This document shows, one piece after another, positions 33,103 to 44,685 of a stretch of 64,000 nt of DNA. The DNA is from Ypsolopha sequella (lineage: Eukaryota > Arthropoda > Insecta > Lepidoptera > Ypsolophidae): positions 20,165,280 through 20,229,279 of the forward strand of contig OW203998.1 of the NCBI GenBank assembly GCA_934047225.1, read 5' to 3'. The position numbers were made by a program, and so were the translations under genes. The notes under the pieces are model-generated. The model did not search any database and had not been told where the DNA came from. It saw only the letters and a program-made list of their open reading frames with translations. Every line of letters begins with the position of its first letter. The stretch's first letter is position 1.

Positions 33103-34549
33103 AACATAAAAAATAACATGAAAATTTATTTATTCAGCAAAAAATTTGTTAAGTATATGTAGTTTTGGCTGCTAGAGTAGTTCCAGGACTACGTTGATTG
33201 TTTTTATTTTATCCGATTCTAGGATATCATTCGACAGTAGTATCCATGAAGCAAAGGCTCAGTATCTTTTGCTATGTCTATCTGCAGATTATTTGATGCA
33301 GAATGAGATGACATTTCAATGAAAAATACTCATTAGTGGAACCTACGTACATAGAGTACAATGCACAACGAACTAAAATTTTATGGAAGCGTAAACTCCC
33401 TTAAGGCTAGACGGTAAAACTTACGCGCGCGAGATTTGGATTCTTACAATTGTTGTAGCTGTTTCGGTCATTCGCGGCCGGCACGAGCGCGCCCTCCCCC
33501 CGAGCCCCGCTCCCTGCTCCGCATTTGTTCATTTTGTACTTACAGCTTACTCTTATATCCAGATCAGGACATCCTTTCGTACTTTCGCTTTTAGTGCCTT
33601 TGGTTATTTAATTCAAAAGAAACAACATGCAAAATAAAAAATTCATGATCTCCTGTTCCTGTTTGTCTAACGAACACAATATGTACAATATTTTGGACGA
33701 TTACTGTGTTATATGAGTAACTAAATGGATATTTACTGTGAAATTCAATTGGTTTTGGAAACGGAAACTGGTGGTAATACTCGTCTAACGAACAATTTTT
33801 ACGCTTTATTTTGTGCTCTTCTTCCCTAGATAACTATACAGGCCGTAAACTTAATTATGTGCTTCCCAAAATATGTTTTGACTGAAGGAAAAGTGAAATA
33901 AATTGAAAAACATTTATGAAAAAAATCATGGTAATATGCGTTTACGTAAAGATTACATGAAAAATAAAGTGGTTGAGAAATTTCCGAAAAAAATTACGTA
34001 ATTAAATTTATCATCCATAATACGAAACCCTGACCCGCACTTGGCTGTTTTTCTTTTAAATGTAACAATCATCAATACATCATAAAGTTACTAAAATATT
34101 ATTTTTATCAATATGTGTAATAGGTAACAATGAGCTGCTTGATGTTGTAATTTTTCAGTTTATTAATTACGTTGTAATCTACATAGGTTTCGTTAGAGTA
34201 ATTTTCAAAAATACTCTAAAAAGCTAGATTCGCTCAAAGACAAATAGAACAAAAATTATTTGTTATTCAGATATTATTGCACATAATAACATCGGAATGT
34301 TGAATAATTTTTTTTTACTCTTTTATGTAATCCCTTGACATTTTTTATGCGTAACCGGCCGGATATTTAGTTAAGGAAACGTAATTATGGGATATACAGT
34401 ATTTTTAGTAACCATTTTTTGTCAATCCTAACAAGTGCCGATAATAATTTACGAGGATAACATTATAAATGAAAAATGTGATGTTATGATGATTTTTTAA
34501 TAATTTCTATTTTTAATTACCTAATAATAACACATTCTCTTGCAGGCAT

Positions 34550-34914
34550 ATTTCTAGATACTCCAGTGCATGTAAAAGTTTCTTAGAGGTGTTTGCATTT
34601 GTTCTTGATAAAATGTATCATTTCTTTTGATTTTTTGATAAAGCAACCCATGTGAACTCCAAACAATAAAATAGCAATAAGCCCATTGTGACACATGAAG
34701 ATGACCTTGGACCTGATAATAATAGTTATGCTCTGTTTTCAGTTATATGCCTTGAGTCGTCACCTTACAAAATGTGATCAATCCCTTTTGAACTGCATCT
34801 GCAGGACTCATTTCCGAGGCTACAAATGGGCATTTTATTTCTACAAGTCCTTCATTTCCTATGAGTCCATCTGGACTAGCTGCCAGAAACCATCCAGAGG
34901 ATCGACAAATGACC
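34550..34914 (-). pseudogene. YqaJ-type PD-(D/E)XK nuclease fragment
   Basis: Not in any long open frame, but the minus strand reads SGWFLAASPDGLIGNEG then LVEIKCPFVASEM, followed, after one stop codon at about 34744, by LKTEHNYYYQVQGHLHVSQW, then YCYFIVWSS and IKRNDTFYQEQM. SPDG with EIKC is the PD-(D/E)XK active site, and the H-YYYQVQ stretch is characteristic of the YqaJ/lambda-exonuclease-like family. In insects such domains are often in transposon-like genes. Both ends run into stops, so this is a decayed piece. Confidence 0.72.
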
Positions 34915-35309
34915 ACTTTGATCTACCTTTAGACCGGTTTACTTTTCAAAGTCATGGGTGGCGCGATTTTATCTGCGTATTCTCCTAATAAATATTTACC
35001 TGTATAATTTTGACCTTAAGGTTTCAACATCGGCCTTACAGTGCTTTGGTCGACTGCTGAGTGTTCTGTTTTCTTTTGATATACGCCTGAAATTTAATGT
35101 GATGAGCGTTAAAAATGTTTAGGTTTTCGCATCAAAAGCTTGATCGGTAGGACAAAAGGCTCACAACTTTGGAGGCTTTTTTTTAAAACCCTATCTTAGT
35201 ACAATATACAATACATATTTATACTAACTTGTTAAGTTTATAACCCGTTTTTACATCTTTTTTTTCGTTTTGCTGATAAACGTACCTTTCCTTTTTTACC
35301 TCATCGATT

Positions 35310-35855
35310 TAATCATCTGAAATTTATAGTAATAAAATTAAGTACCAGTATTATTTATCCGAATTTTACTTATGTTTTCTTAGTTTACTGTTTCATATAT
35401 GATCTTTTGATTAAACAGAAAAAATCTCTCAGAAGCGGCAGCATAAATATTTTAACTCCTGTATAGGGTCAAATTATAATGTGTCCTTATGTAATTTTAA
35501 TATTTAAATTTTTCGTTTATTATTATATTTAATAATCCTATACTTCTGATTATACTTTTAATAACTTTTTTTTTAAAAAGTTAATAAAAACAGATACACT
35601 TGTCAGATAAACGATATTATATATAAATATCAAATAACTTTGCAGATAAACGAAAGTCTGCTTTTGAACTTTGCCGATCATCCTTATAGATAGTTATTAA
35701 ATTTAGCCCCAGTAGTAGTTATCTGAATATTACCTTTATTTCCGCAGTTCAATTTTTTATGTGATCTTTTAGTTTCATAGAATAATCTCTCAGAATAAAA
35801 AGGGACTACATAATTATTTTTACTCCTGTATAGGATCAAATTATTTTGCAAAACT
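35310..35855 (+). repeat. Two diverged direct repeats of about 180 bp
   Basis: 35330-35490 and 35690-35850 share 'tgatcttttgattaaacagaa'-like sequence, AATCTCTCAGAA and ACTCCTGTATAGG(G/A)TCAAATTAT. Old tandem duplication. Confidence 0.5.
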
Positions 35856-35924
35856 AAAACAGACATAGGTACTAATCGTCGTTATGAACAGTTTTTGTAA
35901 TAGAGGCTGAAATGAAATACTTTT

Positions 35925-36010
35925 TAGGGTTCCGTGCCTCAGAATGAAAAAGACGGAACCCTTATAGGATCACTTTGTTGTCTATCTGTCTGTTATTTTC
36001 TTGCTGTCTG
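35925..36010 (+). repeat. Lepidopteran TTTAGGGTTCCGTGCCTCA repeat
   Basis: Typical start of a common moth repeat (AGGGTTCCGT, then ACGGAACCCTTATAGGATCA and CTTTGTTGTCTATCTGTC). Confidence 0.6.
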
Positions 36011-37033
36011 TCATCATGAGGAGCTTTTTGCGATGTGTGGAGAGAACAAATATATGAAGTTATAGTTGTTTATATCCAAAACTAAAGTGCAGGAGAGCCA
36101 CCCACTACTCAACACGTGACTGTAGCGGCGTTTTCTTTGATAAAAGCCACAGCGCCGCGCCGCCACAGTGGCGTGGCCTGTCATTGCGTGTTGCATGGCA
36201 ATGGCAGGATATTAGTTATAAGGAGTTGCAGACCAATCAAATTAATGGCCAAATCCAAGATGCATGACCTAATTTATAAACGAAATACATTGTATTTATA
36301 AGGTAAAAAATACAAATAGTACTCACCCATTTTTGCACGGAAAATCTGTCTACCATACTCAATAATTTCTTCATTACCCTACACTGGTACAAAACTCTTT
36401 GATAATGCACCGTTTTAACAAGTAAGGTGAGTGAAACGAGTGACCTATCGCTCGTCCCGTCTTCTCCCCCCGCACGCCTCCGCCACCCCTGATGCGACAG
36501 AATGAAATTCTAGATTTATGTAATTTGCGCCCGTGATTTCGAATGCCAGCCCATAGCTATTTACTGAAATCCTATACTTTCTACATACGAAATAACTGCA
36601 TTTTCCAAATATTTATGAACTACCACGGGTCCGAAATTCAATATTAATTGTTTGTACTTGAGAAATGCTTAAGAAAATCGAACATGAAAATGGAACATTT
36701 TGGGGCTTAAAACATAGATTTCCAAGTGCTTGTATTTCCTAAGCGTGTTGATTATCTGAATTTTAAAGTTAAATCGGACTTGTAGGTTGTGAAAAAGATG
36801 AAGTTACTCAAAGTTTTATTTGATTTAATGCATTAGCGTACAAATGAGAAGCTATATCGTTTTGTATGGCCGCGGAGTCTTGCCCTCTTCCCTTAAAACT
36901 TGACGCCATCATTTATGTGCCCAGGCGGGCAGGACTTACATTTATGTGTATTGCGTTGATCAGTCTTGCGCTGCGCGGTGCGCCGCGTCCACACAAGTGA
37001 GCACAACAAAATTATTAAGAAAGGAGGAATAAA

Positions 37034-37109
37034 ATGCCAGATTGCACCGTAAAATGGTGCATAAACAACTCGTATAAACACTGCAAGAGTAATGGCATCA
37101 GTTTTATGC
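37034..37109 (+). pseudogene. Isolated first exon of a THAP gene
   Basis: ATG starts MPDCTVKWCINNSYKHCKSN and continues GISFM up to a GTGAAT donor. C-x4-C at residues 4 and 9 and the 'GISF' before the splice fit exon 1 of THAP genes. No second exon was found within the following 3 kb and no clear transposon borders. A GC-rich leader precedes it (36850-37010). Confidence 0.55.
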
Positions 37110-37857
37110 GTGAATATTCGAAATTTTCATAAATTTAAAACCAAAAACTCTAAAAACTAAATAACTTAATAAACGATTGACACATTACCACGTATAGTGC
37201 TTTTTACATTTTCGTCTTTAATACAATACCATAAAGATTACGACTATATCCATTTTTTTCGGTCCGACTCAAGTCTGTGGTTCATTTCGAGATTTAGGTT
37301 TAATAAGCCGTATTTTAGAACTTTTGGTCTAAAAAGCCTCACGATGATGAATATTTTTATGAAAAAGCTGCAACTTCCATTTGCCTTCGTGTGATGTCAC
37401 TTGAGAAATTGCTGTTTAGAAATGTGTGTCCTTTGCTATCAACATAAATTTATAATAATTTTCTTCTGACTGATTTGACAGCTGGATGACAGATGAGTAG
37501 ACAGACAGAGACAGACCACTTTTTTATAAGCAATCACACATCACAATCAGTATAATATCTAAAATTCTCAAGTGACGTAATATCGGACAATTCTTTAAAA
37601 AATCATTAAAAAATTGTGGTTTATTTATATACCAAAATTTTTTGTTTTGTTCGGGTACTTGTAGGTATTTGTAAAGTAATCAACGAAACTCTAAAAACAA
37701 GCTTACTAAGTAAATAGGCACTTAATAATCCTTATAACTTATTTACAAGCAACTAAGGACTTGCAAGTAATAGGTCGGAGATAAATGGCGATGTTTACCA
37801 ACGAAACGTGAAGAAGTCAGCAAATGAGCACCTATTTATTAGCTAGCTACGTCCAGA

Positions 37858-38086
37858 GGGCCTATTCTGTATCTCTGGTTGGCAACTGGACTGGGTGCCT
37901 ATCATCAAAAACATAGATAAAAATAAAACTTTCAAAATAGCCTTTAGTGCATATTGAACTATTTACGAACTGTGTCGTCACTTCAAGTGCGAACATATCC
38001 TTAGGAAATCGGAATTCGATAGTATATTTATGTTTTTGATGATAGGCATCCAGTCCACAAGGCAACTAGAGATACATAATAGGCCC
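37858..38086. mobile_element. MITE with 60-bp inverted arms
   Basis: Arms begin GGGCCTATTCTGTATCTCTG on the left and its near complement on the right, each continuing to GATGATAGGC and ACATAAATA. Non-coding. Confidence 0.75.
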
Positions 38087-38152
38087 GCTGGACACAGAAA
38101 AGAAGTGAATTTGCAACATTCTTATAAGAATTACTTGAGGTTAATTGAGGCG

Positions 38153-38288
38153 CCCAGTGGAAGAGTGACCTAACCCACACAAATTCACAAACCGAGATTT
38201 CTGTGCAGAAATCTAATAAAAATAAAAATGTGAGGCATAGAAATCTCGGTTTGTGAATTTGTGTTGGTTTGGTCACTCTTCCGCTGGG
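38153..38288. mobile_element. Foldback element with 50-bp arms
   Basis: CCCAGTGGAAGAGTGACC to AACCGAGATTTCT on the left matches the complement on the right, with about 35 bp between arms. Confidence 0.7.
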
Positions 38289-38637
38289 ACCCTGGGTATG
38301 AAAAGTAATTGCCATAACTTTGCCAAGGCAAGTTGATTGAAATACTGTTTTGAGGTAACACATTTTTTGGCATATTTAATTGTTTTTTGCAGCATATTAA
38401 CTTGGGATCATAGATATTTTTAGAATTTGCTGGACAAGTGTTGTTCCTGACAAATTTAGGGTTGCCGTATTCTAATTCTAAAATTGCCGGATTTTTAGGG
38501 AAAACTAAGAAAAATGCCGTATTTGTCAAAAAGTTTATTTGGAAGGTTTCAATAAAAAAAAAGTACAAGTGTTGTATGTACTATGCGTGTACTAAATTTA
38601 AACTTACTTATTTTATTCTTCACCATATAGGTTTTAA

Positions 38638-38855
38638 ATAGTTTCTAGTACTTCTGATTCCGTCGCATGTAGGTCAAACTGTTTTTTATTTGTCATTTTA
38701 CGAATCATTTCGTTTGGTACTTGAAGTTGTGTACAATCACCGAGATTACGGATTGCTTGTCTGGCTAGGAGAGTTCCATTAATAGTTGGAGTTATTAATT
38801 TATTTAGAAGTCTCGTTTTAATATTATTTACTTTGCGATGTTCGGTGCTTGTCAT
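38638..38855 (-). pseudogene. Possible transposase C-terminal fragment
   Basis: Open for 73 codons: STEHRKVNNIKTRLLNKLI, TPTINGTLLARQAIR, QLQVPNEMIRKM, then stop. The pattern resembles the C-terminal dimerisation region of hAT-type transposases, and it lies inside a TIR-bounded element. Weak evidence; might be another transposon family. Confidence 0.4.
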
Positions 38856-38963
38856 GTCATTCGAAATCGATGCAGATGCAGACGCTGCGGCGATGCGTGT
38901 TTGTTAAACACGACAAATGAGAGAATCATTGAGCGTTTTTCCTTGTGTCAAGTACAGTATTAC

Positions 38964-39547
38964 AGTGCGCGCCAATCTTTTAGTCGCCTCTGAAGCTAGC
39001 CCCAAGAATCGACGCATTAGCCGTTTTACGGTGTCAGGGGGACGTTACAGGAGCGAGGGCGCGAAGCACACCCGCCTGCATGCCGCACCACACCCCCCGC
39101 TCGCCATTCGGCAGGTGTCAACACTATGCGTTAGTGTTAGTGCTACGTCCGTACACTACACATGCGCGCGTTGCATGAAAAGTACGTTCGTGGAAAAAAT
39201 TCTATGATTTGTTAAGTTAATCGTTGAATCTGTTTGTGTTGCCTTTATTTGTTGTTTTGTTGATTTAGTTTGTTAAAGTTTATTGTTGTTGTTATGCCTC
39301 GCGGTCGTTATAGCGTTTTAAGGCGACAATGTAGGAAAATGGTGTTTATATTAATTTGTTTTAATTAAACAGTTAAGATTGCACTAAAATACCAATATAT
39401 ATTAAATAGGTAGGTACAACAAGTACACCTTCCCACTTATAGTAAACATTTAATAGTCAACCGTTCATATTATTTTTTCCTTGACTGTACCTGCGCAAGC
39501 TTGCACTCGTAACTCAATCAGAGGCGACTAAAAGATTGGCGCGCACT
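38964..39547. mobile_element. Nested element with AGTGCGCGCCAATC ends
   Basis: 30-bp near-perfect inverted repeats (AGTGCGCGCCAATCTTTTAG and continuing TCGCCTCTGA). Contains a GC-rich left half and a short frame starting MPRGRYSVLRRQC at 39296 with no recognised continuation. Confidence 0.7.
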
Positions 39548-40024
39548 ATAAATAAGATTCCTAGATGGCACTGTCGTATCTTTAGCAACAGAATTAAGGA
39601 CAAAATTTGCACAGATTCCAAACAAACTTATAACACTTTGACATTGATTGCTACGAAACACATTTTATCTATGGTGACATGGACAGCGACATCTGGAGGA
39701 AAGCTAAGAACTAAGAAAAAAAAAACAACGAGAAAAACGCTCATTCCGAGTCACTGATTAATACGTTTTTTTTTTGTTTACTTTAGTCAATTGCCGTATA
39801 TTTAAATACGGTTATCAAAGAGCTGCCGTATACCGTATTTATGATGCCTAGGATGCCTGAATGCCGTATACCTATTACGGCAATTGCCGTATCAGGAACA
39901 ACGCTCAGAACAGAGGAATCGGTCACGTGTGTGACGTCAAATGTCTCTTCCTTATTTGACACATAGATTACACGTCATCACCTGTATGCTTTGACATATT
40001 ACATCTTTTGCCCCTGGGTTGCGT

Positions 40025-42120
40025 CTCAGAATAAGGAATACAAATAGAAGCCTGGCTAAAATAAGAACTGGGCATTAGCCATTGTACTCATCTAACGTAA
40101 ATTACTCCTGTGTACGAGTGAATGAAACACCGGACCGCACTTACTTTATATTTTTTCCTGGTGTGTCACTAGATTGAACCAAGCAAATGTCAGTTGGATG
40201 TAATTTGGATGTAAGTATTTTAAAAATTATAATACCATCAAATTAAATACGTCTCATCATTGTATCGTTTTGTTGTAATATCGTTCGTTGCGTGCATCAC
40301 ATCTTAATTTGGTGGCATCGAAATGTCTATTGCATTTTGCGAAAGTTTACAGCTTCACCGAGAGAAATTAAATATTTTGGTGCTCTTCCTCTCAAAATTC
40401 GTGAAAGTGTGATTTATTATTGTTTGTGTTGATTGTTTTTTTAACATTGTAATAAAATGTCTTGTGCGATTGAAGGCTGTAAATCGCATACAGGAAGAAA
40501 AGAAAACAACAATGAAGCAATATCATTTCATCGGTGAGTTCTGATAGTTTTTATGTTAATAAGTTGCAGGATCATACCTAAAACTCAGTAACAATAATAG
40601 TAGTTCTTGCAAATCATACTCGTGTTCAATTCTACACCGATATTTGCCTGTTTTATATAGATTTTCTGCCGACTATGAGAGGTTATGTTTTGTCGCATAG
40701 TGATGTACTAAAGTCCGTGTGGCGAACTATCGAACATTGGTTCCCGCGGCAGCCGTGCATAAAGGATAAGCGCGAGTTAAAAGAAAAATAATGCCGAATA
40801 AATATCGCTATATTTTTTTGTTACAGATTTCCAAAAAGGGAAGAATTAAAAAGTGAATGGCTTAGACGAATAATTTGACCAAATTGGGCGATTAAAAAAA
40901 GCAGTCATATTTGTTCGAAACACTTTACGTCGATTCTTTTGGACCAAACGAAAATTTAAAATGGAGACTTTTAAAATCAGATGCCTTACCGACGTTATAT
41001 TTACCAGATACAGACACATTGGTAACCTTTAAATAATTATGTATAATTGCATTATCAATCTTGTTTGTAGGTACGTGCTTGTACTATACTATAGTATATT
41101 AACTCGATAATTTTTCAATTGTAGGCAACAGAACCAGTACCTATGGATGTCTGTGGTGTAGAAAAGTGCATACTTTTATGTTCGCAAATCGTTCTGAAAG
41201 GCCTGTTCGTTCACGTTACTGCCGTGATCGATTTCACGAAGAAATTCCGCAGATCAAGACATTTTCGTACTTAGTGGTTGACAATAAAAGTACTTTGACA
41301 GGGTAGTTCTATCGTGAAATGAATTTTGGGAATGCTTATTGACTTGAACTGCGCATAATTTGATTTCTTATTACAGGTTATTAGGTATTTTAATCGTTCA
41401 TTATTTGTTATTAGTTATTATTCAAGATAAGTTGATGTTTATTTGATAGAAATAAAAAAATTGAAATGACCTCTGTAGTAATCGCGCTGTCATCGCTCAT
41501 CATTGACATAATATTATTATTACGAATCCTATAAGTCTATGATTATTATGATTTCTATTGTTGCGATTAATTCCTTCCTCCTTGATTGAACAAAGACGCG
41601 ACATCAACGAACATCTATTTGATTGAGTTAAGAGGCGACTTAAAAAGTATCCACTTAAATAGTTTACGGTTGTATCTCTGATACAAGCTACAGCATTTTT
41701 TGTACTAGAAACAAGCACAATTTTGGACTTAACTTATGTACCTACCTGCCTACGATATAGTAATTTGTACTTAATAAAAAATATTATGCTAAACGAAAGA
41801 TATCCTTTTATTAATTCCTTATTTACACAATATAACATGTGTCCTACTGGGGTATACAGAGACCACTTTGCTATTAATTCTCTTGGCCTCCTTCCAAAGC
41901 AAGAGGTTGTCACCAGAAAGGTTTATTTATCGTAGTCAAAAATCGACATTGTTACATCACTAGCAAAGCAACGAACTAGTGACAACCTACCTAATTAAGA
42001 AAAAACTAATACATATCCATCTCTCTCTAACGCACTAGAATGTCGTAAGAAAATCAAGGATAGGTGTCTTTCTCCACGTATTATTTTAGCCAGGTTTCTA
42101 TTTGTATTCCTTATTCTGAG
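40025..42120. mobile_element. P-like DNA transposon with a broken THAP gene
   Basis: 2096 bp. Inverted repeats of about 40 bp beginning CTCAGAATAAGGAATACAAA. Perfect 8-bp target duplication GGTTGCGT (40017-40024 and 42121-42128). Plus-strand THAP exons at 40457 onward. No recognisable RNase-H-like catalytic domain in the remaining sequence, so non-autonomous. Shares the CTCAGA terminus and THAP gene structure with 29015-30321. Confidence 0.82.
40457..41031 (+). pseudogene. THAP-domain gene of the P-like element (disrupted)
   Basis: Exon 1 (40457-40533) encodes MSCAIEGCKSHTGRKENN to ISFHR, donor GTGAGT. Exon 2 (40827-41031) starts FPKREELKSEWLRRII and then has a TGA stop. It continues as PNWAIKKSSHICSKHF and needs a frame change to reach the DSFGPNENLKWRLLK part and the ALPTLY box. 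Cys4, Cys8-type pair, CSKH and the AVPTIF-like ALPTLY are all visible. A possible third exon begins at about 41126 (ATEPVPMDVCG) but ends at a stop within 50 codons. Two lesions make this a pseudogene. Confidence 0.75.
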
Positions 42121-42739
42121 GGTTGCGTTCATTTTTATCGCCCGCTCATCACTGACAGCAAGACAGCATATACAAATTCAACGCGTGCAAAAAAGATGTC
42201 ATGATCCCCAGGCGTCGTCGGCGTGCGATCAAACTTAACCCAACCCTGTACCCTATAACAACCCTCGCAAATGGTGGAAATAACTAAAACTAGAAATATG
42301 AAATGCGTTTGCAGAACAATTTCTTCATCTTTACGTGCGTGGGAGAATGTGGAGGCTCTTTATATTTCCGTTAGAATACTCACAAAAACGAATAATGCAG
42401 CCCCTGATGCCGAGGTACTCCCACATGCAATGATGAAGACGTAAGTAGAGCTATTTCAGGTTCTTTGAGTTGTTGTAAGAATTTATAATTTACTTATTTA
42501 CTATGATAGAAATACATTTCTCTGTATTATAATAATTTATACTGTAAGGTGTGACTCCTTGATGGAACTTCATTCTAACACTAATCAAAGTCTTCTTGTA
42601 CGAGTTCCACTATTTTATTTACTTCATTATTTACAAATTCTTTGTATTATGTTTTGTATAATAAAACTTATATGGAAACGTTGTAAAAAATGTGATATAA
42701 AACGGCCGTCATATTAAAAACCAATTCTAAAATCACTAC

Positions 42740-42910
42740 ATACTCGTAGTATAAAACAAAGTCGCTTCCCGCTGTCTGTCCCTATGTATGCTTAGATCTT
42801 TAAAACTACGCAACGGATTTTGATACGGGTTTTTTTAATAGATAGAGTGATTCAAGAGGAAGGTTTATATGTATAATACATGCCCGTGAGGAGCCGAAGC
42901 GGGTCGCTAG
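42740..42910 (+). mobile_element. Helitron-like non-autonomous 3' end
   Basis: Contains CAAAGTCGCTTCCCGCTGTC, ACTACGCAACGGATTTTGAT and a terminus with a short GC hairpin (CCCGTGAGG to AGCGGG) ending CTAG next to T. Matches the style of lepidopteran Helitron-derived repeats. Confidence 0.5.
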
Positions 42911-43387
42911 TAATAAATAAAAACACCTCAAAATTGCGAGTGTTTTGAGCGGGCTACTTCCACTAAAGAGGTTAGTCTAGTAAAAATGAAATCGTTTGGA
43001 GCAGGATTGATTTTTCTGAATACCCTGGCCCTAAAGGAAACCTCAGTGTCTGTCCGTCCCCGACTTAAAGAGCTGGTGGCTCAGCCGTATGATCTCTTTG
43101 GCATTGTGCAGAATTCTTAAAAGGATCCCAGAACTTATTTGGTGACATCACTTTTGAAAATTCATGTTGATTTCTGATTGGACGGAACCCGTTCATCATG
43201 TGCGACGAACGACACATTCGCGTCCTCTTTTTGCTACGGCGTAGCAAGTGCTACGATCCCACAGTTTTCCTACTTTACAGACCTACTACGTCGTTGTCGT
43301 AGCCTGACTGGTGTCAGAGAAAGCCTAAGTACCCACCTGTTAATTTGTCAATACTTTGGGATTTTACATACATATACAACTAGTGAC

Positions 43388-43616
43388 AAAAAGGTGTAAC
43401 CATATTTGAAGAGATTATTCAGTCAATGGTATAGAACAACTTTTACTATACAAACAACCCTGAAAACTCTGAAAAAGGGGTTGTCTTCACATTACTAAAT
43501 ATTTACATTAATATTTTTTTAGAGTTTTCAGGGTTGTCTCCATAGTAAAAGTTGTTCTATACCATTGACTGAATAAGCTCTTCAAATATGAACATACCTT
43601 TCTATTACACGTTGTA
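43388..43616. mobile_element. TACAACGTGTAAC MITE, copy 2
   Basis: Right end GTTACACGTTGTA-like (here ATTACACGTTGTA); the left end has lost the first bases, starting at AAAAGGTGTAACC. Internal sequence differs from copies 1 and 4, with AAAACTCTGAAAAAGGGG in place of the GCTCGGCCGA region. Confidence 0.7.
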
Positions 43617-43619
43617 TAC

Positions 43620-43885
43620 TCACGCCTGTCTTCTAGTGGAGTAGGCAGAGACTACAGATTTTCATCTGCTACGATCCTGACACACCGCTTTCGCCTCTTC
43701 GGGATCCATCAATCATACATGCTATTCTATTCCGGGTACTTTTAACTTTGCTCTTCTTCAGTATGTCGCCAACTTGGCCAGCATATGTATTTCTGGGGCG
43801 ACCCGGTTAAGTTGTACCTTCCACTCGCGCACCATAAATTTCTTTCGTAACTCTACTTTCATACATCCTCTCTATATGTTCACAC
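43620..43885 (-). pseudogene. LINE reverse transcriptase 3' end, second copy
   Basis: Shares with 28510-28760 the CTACGATCCTGACACACCGC, AGCATATGTATTTCTGGGGC and ATTTCTTTCGTAACTCTACTT blocks. The minus strand is degenerate coding sequence. Confidence 0.55.
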
Positions 43886-44148
43886 TACCGAAGCATTCTT
43901 TTTTCTATTAGGAATTTAAGTGTAGCATATAATTTCAATGACCCTCGGTATGGGGCCGTCATCAGTCGAATGCAAAAAAAAATATTGTCAGAAAGTAAAA
44001 GTGGCACTTGTTAAGAATTTTAGTAACATTTTTCTAAAAAAAGAAAAAATAAGTTTCTCTACAAATGGTGTTGATTACTTTTGATATTATCTAATTACTG
44101 CCATTACTGCTCGTCTTGTGTTTTACTAACCACCATCATCCATCACCC

Positions 44149-44411
44149 CAGTGGCGTGCACAGAACTTTTTTCCGGAAAAGCAATCAGAAGGTCAAGTAC
44201 GACAATGAAAAAAATATGAAAAATTTTTAATAACACTTTGAAAAAAAAAAGTTTGTATGACGCCAGGGTAGGCACTGCCTTTCCTAGAGTGAACATTTTC
44301 ATACGAACTTTTTTTTTTTCAAAGTGTTATTTAAATTTTTTCCTATTTTTTTTATTGTCGTACTTGACCTTCTGATTGCTTTTCCGAAAAAAAGTTCTGT
44401 GCACGCCACTG
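44149..44411. mobile_element. hAT-type MITE with 8-bp target duplication
   Basis: 263 bp, ends CAGTGGCGTGCACAGAAC and its complement. Arms of about 55 bp nearly perfect through AAGTACGACAAT. Flanked by CATCACCC (44141-44148) and CATCACCA (44412-44419), 7 of 8 identical. Non-coding. Confidence 0.85.
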
Positions 44412-44516
44412 CATCACCAACATATGTATATACCTATATAGCATATAATTTCTACAATAGATATAATAATGATGCATAATCTACCATGTCCCCTCTCCTC
44501 CACATTGTAAATGGTC

Positions 44517-44685
44517 TACCAGAATGTGATAGCAAAATGTGAAAATTATTTTTTTTATAGCAATGCTGGTATCTTAGGTAAACGTTTACAAGTTTATGTA
44601 GTATATTGTGAAAAAAATACCTACTTTACCAGTATTGCTACAACAAATTAAAATTTCCACATTTTGTCATCAGATTCTGGCCTCG
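44517..44685. mobile_element. MITE with CCAGAATGTGATAGC arms
   Basis: Left CCAGAATGTGATAGCAAAAT and right complement ending ATCAGATTCTGG. Inner inverted pair at AATGCTGGTA and TACCAGTATT. About 170 bp. Confidence 0.65.

Larger units (their letters stand above)
38440..39902. mobile_element. Composite transposon with GTTGTTCCTGA ends
   Basis: Left end GTTGTTCCTGACAAATTTAG with GCCGTATT repeats; right end has GCAATTGCCGTATCAGG and AACAAC. Contains a minus-strand transposase-like C-terminus (38638-38855) and a smaller element nested at 38964-39547. No target duplication found. Confidence 0.55.

Noticed and set aside
33400..33560. CpG-rich stretch as a promoter of a host gene
   Set aside because: No start codon with a credible downstream frame; similar GC-rich patches at 36430-36490 and 39000-39120 lie in repeat-rich sequence.
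35790..35815. Further P-like terminus (CTCAGAATAAAAAGG)
   Set aside because: No opposite terminus and no 8-bp duplication; it belongs to a diverged direct repeat.
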